In this document: positions 1-10,600 of the stretch, piece by piece
Layout: the number at the start of each line of letters is the position of its first letter
How positions within the stretch are numbered: the first letter of the stretch is position 1
Origin: Stratiolaelaps scimitus
Taxonomy: Eukaryota > Arthropoda > Arachnida > Mesostigmata > Laelapidae
Reading direction: 5' to 3'
NCBI GenBank assembly: GCA_019614645.1
Contig: JABWDB010000001.1
Location: 16,409,501-16,473,500, forward strand
Length of the DNA stretch: 64,000 nt
Translations under genes and position numbers: made by a program
Notes under the pieces: generated by a model
The model's input: the letters and a program-made list of their open reading frames with translations, nothing else
What the model was told of the DNA's origin: nothing
Database searches by the model: none

Positions 1-2536
1 CAGTGGTATTCGCTGAGTTCGGCTGAGTAATAGAGGATAACCACGACATCTATCAGCAAGGAGAATACAGTGAAAATCGTTAAAGAATACGTTTGGCGGT
101 CACTTTTTCGGGACAGGATCCAAACGGACCTGTTCTGTTTTATACGGTCGGTGGGATCTTCGTCCAGTTTGGTGACCGCTGGTTCATCAGCAAGCACAAA
201 AACTTACAACGATATTGCTATGTCGGAACAGCGGCGATGAGAGCAGTTCGGACAGAGCTGTACCGCTCTATCGAGGTCGGCAGGTAAAGGTATATCGGTA
301 TAATTAAAGCACTGCTAATTGCTAATTGTATACGGACGTACACTCACGATAACCAGGTGGCCAGTCGCATCTCTTCATACTGTTGTTTAACTTTGTCGGG
401 CCCCTGGTCCATTTCTTAGCTAAAAGTGCTTAGGAAGGAGTAAACATAGAAGTAAGTATCGTTACCTAAGATGCACTAAACTAACTGCCCGTGCATGCAT
501 TCACAAAAATGGAAGCTGAGATGGACGCATGCATTGGCTTTACTTCACCAACGCGCTTCGTATCCGCAATGTCTGCACAGACTTGGTCGCCCGCTTAACA
601 GGTGCCTGTGTGCGTGTTTTTTAGTTTGAAACTTCTCGACGCAACTTTTGTTAGCAGTTCCTTCATTTACATTGCATATTCAACACTTCCGAGTATGTAT
701 AGCGCGTTCAGCACCTGATTCGCCAGATTAATCGTTGAATACTACCTAATTCTGCTCCACGGTATGTGCTTGAAGTTTAAAGGATTCACATATGTGGTAG
801 GGTGTTCTAGTGACGAAACCTCCCCTGACTTATAGCATGCGTCGTTCGTACGTAGTGCATTTTCGAGAATCCGACTCAACGATACAACAATGGGGGCATC
901 TTGTAGCTAGTCCCTCTTATCTTATTTTCTCTGTCATTCTGGTCATATTTCCATTACATGACTGAACTTGTTCTATAATGTATAAATTTCGTCTGAAAAA
1001 CATCATAATTCTGATTATGCGATTCGTCAACTATGCCGACTCGTCTTTGTACGGTGAGTATATTGATATTAGTATAAATTCTTATAATTAGATGCGAATT
1101 TATTAGGCAATTATAAAAGTGGACGACAATTGTACCCGCTTTACTATTGTCTACTTTCGGTCGCATCGAAAAAGGCGTTATTAGATAATGAATCTATTTT
1201 CATCATGTAGGCATCGGGAGAGAACCTCAAGAACAAAATACCCACAATTATATTTTAAGTTGTCGAATCTATCAGAGCACTATGCTTTAGACAACGACCG
1301 CGGTAAATATGGTCACGTATCAATATAATTTTCCTTTATCTAAAGATTCTTGCCAGGTACGAGTGAGGAAGAGAATAAGCAAAGGTGGCCCCGACAGGCT
1401 CTCATAGTAATACCTAAAAGGTTAAGAGCTGAGGCCCGTCAGATAGGGGAACAGCTGACGGTCAGCTCGAAAAAATAAATAAAAAATATGCTCACGTGGA
1501 TGGCGAAGCGTAGCAGCTTCCAGTCGATAAATAAACAAGCCGAGCTAACCCTAGATGTGTATTGAAGAACACGACAAAAGGCAACCATATGATTTTGGGG
1601 AAATGTGTAAATTTATTATTGTCCATTATTCTTGTTCTTAATATTATCTTATTATTAAATAATAATACCTAAATAGTTACAAAGGAAGTTTTTACACTTC
1701 GGCATCATCGTATTGTTTCCTTTTGTTACTATCTGCATTATATTTTATCATCATCATTCATTGTCATCCATATAAAACACAGTTCGTTTGTTACACCTTC
1801 GCAATTTACTCGAACTCCTGTATCCTGTCTGAGGTGTCCGTTATACACGCATATGTCGCGTCAGTTGTTGGCAATCGCTGGATGCCCGGATCCGAACTGA
1901 CCATCGGTAGGCTCTCCGAACGTGGACTTCACGTGTGTTGCATCAGTGGATGCGCAACGCTCGAAGGATAGGGCTAATCATTTCATTTCGACGTAATTCC
2001 TCCACTTGGTATCAGCGCGCTACTACGCTGTTCGCCAGCATTTCGCGGTGGTGACGCGCACCCAAGGCGACTAGGCTACCTTCTCGTACTGCTAAAAAAA
2101 GGCCTATGCATATTTCGAGTGTCTAATCGAATATATTGTGATCTGTCGACATCGCATGTATATGTACCTTCGAAGTACTGAAAAAACGTATACGTCTAGT
2201 GTTTGTAAATAAACACTAGGCCACTTTCACCGCTCTTATGTATAACATAGACTATCGTTAGTTCATATTCGATTTAGCCAACCTATAGCCATATTCAATA
2301 AAGTATAAGTTAGATTAGATCAGAGTTCACCTCGGTCTGTGTCTCATTCCTGACTCGTATTGCCATCGTAGACGACGGAAAGGAAATTATGTCGTCTTCA
2401 ATAACAACACACATTAAATACGTTGTTTCGTCATTAGGCGTCGTTACCAAAAAAACGATCCTCGCTCACGGCACACACGGTGTTAGTGTTCATATAATTA
2501 GTTCATATTATTAATGTTTTCATAAACTCTGGTAAT

Positions 2537-2561
2537 TATATATATATATATATATATATAT
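2537..2561. repeat. (TA)n microsatellite
   Basis: An uninterrupted alternating T/A tract of about 25 bp in AT-rich non-coding DNA. Confidence 0.9.
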
Positions 2562-2819
2562 CTTATTCCGATTTATCTCCTTCATCGCATTGGGTAATGC
2601 GGGGCCACTTAAATACGTTCGTATAAAATCGAAGCCAGATGTTAATCATAATTCATTGTAGTTATTGTATAATAATGCAATCATGAGACTCACAAATCTA
2701 GCGTCTTGCGTGTCTCAATCATTTTATCCGTCGTCAGCATATATCACACTGTGGTTCGCAGGTGGAGGGGGAAGGCTCACTATGTCTCGTGTTTAAATGA
2801 ACATAAAACACACTTAAGG

Positions 2820-2820
<1 letters not shown>

Positions 2821-2855
<35 letters not shown>
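2821..2855. repeat. (AAT)n microsatellite
   Basis: About twelve perfect AAT units in a row in non-coding DNA downstream of the minus-strand gene. Confidence 0.9.
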
Positions 2856-2857
<2 letters not shown>

Positions 2858-3100
2858 TGCATTGTAATTAGCTTCATTAGTAATCATCTATACACAGCAA
2901 TGTACTGAAGAATACAATGCCAATACGTCTCTCGAAGTCAAGCGATTACCATTATAAATATTATATGCCATCATGTCGAGGTCACACACTTTAACACGCC
3001 AACTTCGGCTGTCATTCGTTCACTGTCTGACGGACGAATTTCTGACATCTACATGATATAATTCCAAGAATAGTAATTATATCGTTGTTGTAATTATTGT

Positions 3101-3106
3101 TTTATT
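3101..3106 (-). terminator. Candidate poly(A) signal of the protease-homologue gene
   Basis: The first AATAAA hexamer I find on the minus strand below the stop codon at 3847 lies here, about 740 bp downstream. A 3' UTR of that length is plausible, but one hexamer in AT-rich DNA is weak evidence. Confidence 0.25.
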
Positions 3107-3846
3107 CAAACATACAGTAGTTGTAATTTGTATTATTGTTTTCAGACCTCTCTCTCGCTCTCTCTCTTTCTCTCTATTTTGCACGATGCGCAGTCGCACA
3201 CACATATTCCCACAGAGACACGCATCTACGCGCCACTTCCAAGTTTGCCATTAAGAGTTCCATATAAAAAAAAGTCAATTAAAAGTCATCTTTAAGCTAC
3301 ACCACTAGCTACTGAAACGTCTTCCGTAGCTGACTGTCAGCTGTCGTGTATCCGACAGGCATCCACGCAGCCATTTCTGGCATTCGTGGCTTCGAAGACC
3401 AGACTACCACTACCACCATTAGCTATATAACTATTTAGTAATAATAATCATAATAAGAACAATCAATGACAAAAATTATAGATCAAAATGTCTAGCACTC
3501 TAGTTGGCACAGCATCATTCAGTTCTCACGAGCGGCTGACGGGGGCGTAGGGTCGCATCCTTACCCCAATCACTATTTGGGTCTCCGTATTCGCCGCTGT
3601 TCGTTTTTTGTTTCTCTCTATTTCTCTATCATCCGTCCTCGCTTAAATTCATAATTTAGGACATACAATTACATTTGTCGAAACGAAGCGTGTTGATTAG
3701 CGAGTTATAGTGGTGGCGCACTTCGTGGCCCGGGATTATTGTTATATATATATAGCGTATACGATAGCGATCAGGTATTGCTACTGTTCATTCGGTGCAT
3801 TTTAGCCTATTGTTAAGATATTCTGCTTTTGTTCTCTCATTCCTAC

Positions 3847-4650
3847 CTAAGCATTGACAGGTTCCGTAGGGGTAGTCGAGATACTACTTGTGCTTGTAGT
3901 CTCGACGGAATCAGCAGACAGCGATGACATCCCAGTCGAATCGGTTGCTACCATGCTCTGCTGTTGTGCCTGCGTTGTGGTTGTTTGCGAGACTTCAGTC
4001 GACGTAGGCGGGGTTTCCGTTGTCGTTGAGGAGGTTGTCGAATGCTCTGTTGAGGCTTCTTCGACTCTTGCTGCCGGGGAGGTGGACGGCGCGACTGATG
4101 TCGCGGACACGTCCAGTCCCTCGGTCGTTGTAGCTTCCTCATCCATCGACTGGTTCGATTCGGTAGTGCCTTCATCGGCCCGTCCTAGTGGCTTCGCATC
4201 GGTCGAAACACTGGTGATAGTTGTAGCGGTCGATGACTGATCCATGCTTGAGGTCGTGGTAGTCGCTACCTCCGGAGATGGAGGCTCATTTGAAGGTGAG
4301 GTGGTGGCATTTGTCTCTGGAGCCTCCGAGGTGGACGAGGGCTTAATCACGAGCGGTGGATAGGGTTGCTCCTGGGCGGATTCGGTTGAAAATCGACTCA
4401 GTGCGACACGTCGCTCTGACGCGCCTTCAATCCGCACTTGGATCACTGGCGGCTCTGTCTGAGCAGCATACAGCTGCGGTGGAGCTATTGTCGTTGTAGG
4501 TGGTGAAACGCTCGTGTCATCAATTGAGTCTGCTGCCTCCGTTGCAACGAGGGTTGTTGGAGATTCTGTGGTCGTCTCTCCACCTTCGCGGGACTGGTCG
4601 TCACGACCTAACTCGCCCTCCTGCGGATCCGTGATATTCTCGTTAGGTAA
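3847..4650 (-). CDS. Exon 14: Ser/Thr-rich mucin-like tail and stop codon
   Basis: The acceptor is a TTGTAG at 4651-4656 and the frame enters in phase 0. The exon encodes 267 residues and TAG. Composition is extremely Thr/Ser/Glu/Pro rich with runs of Thr and no cysteine, as expected of an O-glycosylated extracellular tail. It follows the protease domain, which normally ends such proteins. The plus-strand open frame opposite is a compositional shadow. Confidence 0.8.
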   Translation of the reverse strand, partial: LPNENITDPQEGELGRDDQSREGGETTTESPTTLVATEAADSIDDTSVSPPTTTIAPPQLYAAQTEPPVIQVRIEGASERRVALSRFSTESAQEQPYPPLVIKPSSTSEAPETNATTSPSNEPPSPEVATTTTSSMDQSSTATTITSVSTDAKPLGRADEGTTESNQSMDEEATTTEGLDVSATSVAPSTSPAARVEEASTEHSTTSSTTTETPPTSTEVSQTTTTQAQQQSMVATDSTGMSSLSADSVETTSTSSISTTPTEPVNA

Positions 4651-7600
4651 CTACAATCTCTTCGTTTCCCTACATCGTACTGAAAAGAATTACATCAATG
4701 GCTGTCTCCACCAGAACGCGTCTGCAGAAATGAAAGCTTATTTATGTCAGCAGTAAAATTTTACTCTAAGATAACACCGACTCAATATCACCTGTTCAGA
4801 CTGGTTCATGTCGTATGCTTGAGACTCACCATGGGTTTGATAGTGGTTGTTTCGGCTCCGTTATTGTCGACAGCTTGCGGGGACACTGTCGATGTAGCTC
4901 CTACTGAGCCCTCCTCTGAAGAAACGGTTGTGGATGGTTCGACGGTGGTCTCCGGTTCAACTGGCGTATAGTAGCTGACCTGTGACTTTGTCATGTTGTA
5001 GAACGACTTGCCCGTTACCTGAACGTAAGTCGAAATTAATATACAAGTGTACTAAGTAGAAGCTATTGGCCTATTTGACGTGTAATTTTATTGTTTTTTT
5101 TTATTTATAGGTCTTCAACCGGTAAATCAACTTGATGGGTTAACGACGGCGTGTGACAAGTGCCAATACAGCATGAACTACGTTAAACTCATAGTGGTTC
5201 AATTACTATATATATATATATGAAGAAAATATATACAGCGGCAATAAGCGTAGATTTTTTTCCTCAGTACCTTGTTAACCCAGGGAAGCATCGAGTGAAT
5301 GCTGGTGAAGATGGTTGGCTGTTTGAAAAAGCGTCCGCAGTGTCTCTGGTATGAAAGCAAGCCTGCCAGTTTCCAGTCGGACTGACCAGAAAGGCACATC
5401 AAAGGAGCTCCAATGTCGGTCTGGGGGGTAGAAGCAAACGGAACACGTAATTCCGTCGTTAAGGGACGTCTCATTAATTGTCAAACAAAGCCATGTCCCA
5501 ATGTCAATCAATGTGGAGCATTTTTATATAAACTAGCACAGACGGCTCGTGAAGTGAAATAGATAACTCTTGTCTATAATACAAATAAACGTACCAATAT
5601 TAAAAAATAATTCAATCTCGCACGCATATCCTACACAATAGAAACTGCTGTTGACGTTAAACAAGATATTAGCGACTAACATCGCAGGGCTGGCGGTTCG
5701 CATTTCCGTTGAGATCGGCGGAGGCACAGATCATTTGAGGCGACACCTGCTTTTCATAGGTCATCTTCTGGTTACACTGAGCCGGGTCGTTGATAACGAG
5801 AAGCATTTTCGATACGGTTGTAGTATAGTTGTGCGAACGAGCCACGCCATCACCTACAACAAATCAATCAGATTGTAAGAATTGACATTTTTCATCAATT
5901 TGTAAGAATAGACAATTTTCATCAATTTGTAAGAATAGACAATTTTCATCAATTTGTAAGAATTGACAATTAATGTGTATTAAATCGAGACAATAAATGA
6001 ATAATGCTATCATAGAAAAACACAGTTAAGCACAACAAACGGACGAGAACGATAGAATGGAGAGATTATGGCCCTAATGCTACTATATCAGGAGATAGAA
6101 TCCACATTTCTCTGAGGCACCGGCAGGTTTTAGACTTGTGATCTGTGACATATCCTATTGCCCACCGACGCTGTAGAGCTGTGATTACTTGATCACGCGC
6201 CTTTTGAGCTGACCCTCAGCTATTCCTCTGCGTGGAAGTTCTCGGCACCACCTTTGGCTGATTACTTCATGGTTGATTACTGCTAATCAACGTCCGGCTA
6301 TTGCTTAATATAGGCTGTCAAATGAGGCAACAATGGATACTTTGTAGCCTCCTACGATCGCCGTACCGTAGGAATCGACGGAGCAGGTGATTCCGTATGC
6401 TAGGACGTCCTCGTATATGCAGACAGGTCGAATCTTTTTGTTGTCTACCGTCATCGGTGCTTGAGAACGAATCTGTCAATTTCAAGAAGGTATGAATACA
6501 GGATATTAGGATTACATTAGCGTCTACCCTAAGTCACGTAAGAACACAGGCGTATCTGTCTATATGTGTATGTGGGAATATTTTGACCATCCGATAGTGT
6601 ACGACGTACATAGATACAGAGCTGGTGTCGAATACAGACTTATGCAAGGCTCAAAAACGGAGAGAGGTTATTTTTTGTTTAAGAATTCGATAACGAGCAT
6701 ATCTACATTAAGCTATGATCGAGATATTGTGATTTCATATGAGTGTATTTTTTATCTCTTGTTTATACAGTGGGTCATATTTTGCTATGATGTCGTTTCG
6801 GTAGAATCGTACGCTTACAACAAGCGGGACTTGTTGCCACTTCTTCAGCGTATAGTTAAATTGTTTTATAAATCTGTACCGAGAATGAGAGGAATTGACA
6901 TGGATATTCTAAGACGCTTTGGTATAAACGTCAACTCACCACAGCAAGGTCGTAGTCGGGCAAGTTCTTCGATCGGAACTGCGAGAAATGTGGATGGTAG
7001 AAGGCACTTCGGGCAACGAACTCCTGGCGGCGTCCGTCCCCGGAGTGCGATGTATAGATCTTCAGTTGGTCGGGCTTTGTGACCTCCAAACCTGCGAAAT
7101 AGCGCACGACCCACGTTGTACGTATATTACGGTCGCTAGCGATCACTGCTCTTTAGAGGCGCAACTGTTTAATGGATATTGCTCGAGTGAGCGCGTTAAT
7201 GTTGTGATTTTCATGCGGGTTTGTATTACCTTATAAAGTAGTTGGAGCCACATTTTATATCATATATGCAGAAAAACAGGTGAAAATCGATAAATTCAGC
7301 GCTCGCATCAGGGTGAGATTATCGAATTGTTACGATTCGAACACTGGCTAACAGTTTCAGTTGGCTGTAAGCTTCTAAGGCTTACGATACATTGTTTGGT
7401 GCAACAAACATTCACAGTACATGCGAGCATTGAGGGTGGACCGTACTTTTGAGACAGAGTGCAGATGTGACGAGATGCTGCGGTGTGATAACCTGTCCAT
7501 GGCACGCAGTCAGATTGCTCGGTCCCACGATGAGTACGAGATATGGCAAACGAGCAGCTTCCTCCTCTTCGCTCTCTGCCGATGTCGTTTCTCGCCGGCG

Positions 7601-10600
7601 ACGAAGGAAATTTATCTGGTCGATATGTGTACATGCTAGAAGAGCGAATATGCAGAATAACAACAACGTAACGCTGCAGGTCAAGTAAATCGTTTTTGCT
7701 ATCAATTCAACCAGGTCGCATGTAGCTGTCGTTCAGCGGCTGCTCTTGCAGCAGTAGCTTACGACCATAGACGTAAGGATCGATTCAACGGTGTGCTGTT
7801 GCATGTTCTGATGATATATGACAGTCTCTCATTCAAGTCATAGGAGTGTGATAACGGATAACTCATAATGTTGTTACGTTATCACGGTGAGATTACGAGT
7901 GTACCTGTGTATATTGCGATATCTGTGTGTATGCATTTATGTTATACATATATATATATATATATATATCTGCGAAATATCGATTATACAAGAAACCCAT
8001 AGCAATTATGATAGGTTACTTATAATTATTACAAATGCTACTGAAGAGAAGACAACTGCACATACGCTTTTTGCAGCAACAGCAGCAGCATATAATTTCC
8101 CCTTACGCCTAGATCTATCTGTCATATTTTGCTTTAAATACGGCATTAATATAATTGCAATGCGACATGGCGTATTTTGCCAACTGTAGTATAAGCAAGA
8201 TTGTTGTCCATGTATCGCAGAAAGAGCTTACCGGTAAGAACAAATTCACCCTCTAGTAGATACTTACTAAGATCTTGACATTTCAGACGGATAGCGAGAC
8301 CGCTGCAGGTCGAGAAGTTTCCTCGTAGTCCGGCAGAAAACAGCGCCGTTGTAGCGGCCTGTTCTTCATCCCAGGATGCCCACCGTGTCCCGTTGAGTTC
8401 CAGCCTCACCTAGAGGAGGAAAACATGCGCATATGCCGAGTGATGAACACGTAGGTTCGAAAATACTATTTTCAAACTACATATACACATACTCTTCAAT
8501 AGAGTATATATATATACGTATACACGAGGTGTGTGGTTCACCGACAGAGCCTAATTTTTGGTATTGGAGGGAGCCGTTCTAACTGAAGCTTAACGTGTAC
8601 GTTTAGTGAGTTACGATGTTTTGAAATGTGCCCTCGGGTCTCAATGAAAGAAGGCGGTGCTCGTTTGTCTTCGGCGGAGTTCTGTTACCCGACCTCGATT
8701 CAGGCTGTTTCTTCGACTGTCGGAAAACATCTGATGTACGTTTAGTCGTCTGTCACACACATATTAAATACTAATAATTTAATACCTGCTCGTAACTGAC
8801 GGCTTCCTGGAATCCCATTTCTTGGCAGATAGCGTCACCCATACTTTTAGTAAAGTTGTCGCCGCACAGCAACGTGAACTGCTTCTGCACCGGGTCGAAC
8901 ACCTATATTGTATACAATAAAACACATTGTTCTGAAGCAGTTAGCACGACGTATGCGAAGAAATGCTTAGTCTACCGATTTACGCAACTTGTACTATCAT
9001 AACATTATCAGTGATTCGAGGGTTAACTTGCTCAAATACCGTATAGTTTACGAGCTCAGTTCTTGTCTCGCTGAGAGCTCGAGTCGTATTTACCAGCATC
9101 TCATCCTTAGGAAGAAATTCACATTCGATTACGGGTACGGCTCCCGCTTGAGATCTTACTCACCTCTACAGTGAGTTTGTCATCCGTCCTTAGACAGTCC
9201 AGTTCGTCAGTGCCATCCTTGCAATCGAGGATTCCATCGCAGCGGGCATTAGGCTTGCTTACACAGTACGCATTATCGCATTGGAACAGCTCTGGGAGAC
9301 ACGTGCAATTTTGCTCGTCAGATCCGTCCTGGCAATCCTTATGGCCATCGCAACGTAGGGAGCCGTCTATGCAGAGACTCTCATTGGGACAGAAGAAATT
9401 TTTTTGCACATTTTCACAGTCGTTCCGCTCCTGGCATTTGGCCTCGTCTGAGCGGTTACGGCAGTTGAATACGCCATCGCATAGCTGGCTAGGCTTCAGA
9501 CAATACGACTTGTCTGGACAGAGCACGAGAGAGCTCTCACAGCTCTCAATCGTCTCGGCGCAGTCAGCCTCATCGTCGGCATCTGGACAGTCCTTGACGC
9601 CATCGCAGCGAAGTCCTTGCGGGATGCAGATCGTCGAGTTAGTGCAAAGGTAGTTTTTTTCGCACTTGACATCGACACAGTTCACCTCGTCGGAGTGATC
9701 GACGCAGTCGGTAAAGCCATCGCATCGCAATGACAGGTCAATGCATTTCGAGTCGCACGTAAACTCGGTCTCTTTGCAGAGAACACTGGCAATGGTGGTT
9801 GTTTCATTCGTGGCAATGGTGGTCACCTCGACGTGGAGTGCCATACCCTTCCTTTGAGAGGTCTCGTCTGATGACGAAACCGTTGTCGTTTCGACGAATT
9901 TCTCGGCATTGGGCAAGCTTTCATCCGCACCGGTGGCGTCGCCCGGCGGGACAGACGACGTCGGACTTGCCGTAGACGATGTCTCATTAGCATTAGATGA
10001 TTTCAGATCGAGTGGGATCAGCGACGAGTTGTTTGTAACTGACTCCAGTGTCACAATCGAAGCAGTGGTTGTCTCTCCCGCGAGTTCTGCCTCAGAGGAA
10101 AGTTCAGCTTCTGTGGACGGTTCGGGCTCTGCTGAAGGTTCTGGCGTTGGCGTGGTGGCGTCGGAGTTGATGGTCAATCCCTTGCTGTCTGGAGACATCG
10201 TGGAGCTAGTAAATACCTTACTTGATACAGTCGTAATTTCTGACTCGGCGGATTTGGGCTCGCGAGACACCGCGGGGTCAGGTTGGTGGTTCGATTCGGT
10301 CGACGAGGACTCCTTCTCATCTGGTTGGTCTTCTTCATTGGTGTGCGACGCTTTCTCAGAAAGGGGCACCGGTGTCGGCTCAGCGACCGGCTCCGGCGAA
10401 GTTTCAGGCACTGGCTCTGAAGTGGGTTCAGGAGTTGGCACGACAACAGATTCACCTGAAGATTGCTCTGGTGATTCAGAGGATGCGGCCTGTTCGTCGC
10501 CTGCATCGGGTTTCAGTGGTTCAGGCTCAGGAGTGGGAGTGACCTCATCCGATGACTCTGACTTCTGCTCAGCGGACGGTTCTGCTGACGGTTCACTGGA

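Larger units (their letters stand above)
1..3846. other. Non-coding flank downstream of the protease-homologue gene
   Basis: No open frame here has domain-like content, and the short ones are of the length expected by chance. The part next to 3847 should contain the 3' UTR of the minus-strand gene that ends there. The stretch also holds a (TA)n tract and an (AAT)n tract, listed separately. I see no RNA gene or transposon remnant. Confidence 0.6.

Noticed and set aside
6564..7082. 172-codon plus-strand frame
   Set aside because: It overlaps the exon encoding the catalytic Asp region on the other strand and spans an intron. It has no domain.
7636..7705. Upstream extension of exon 8 that looks like a transmembrane helix (Leu/Phe/Cys rich)
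   Set aside because: It has no ATG, and the T-rich hydrophobic codons are the pyrimidine tract of the acceptor CTTCTAG. The phase-correct junction with the SRCR exon falls at 7635.
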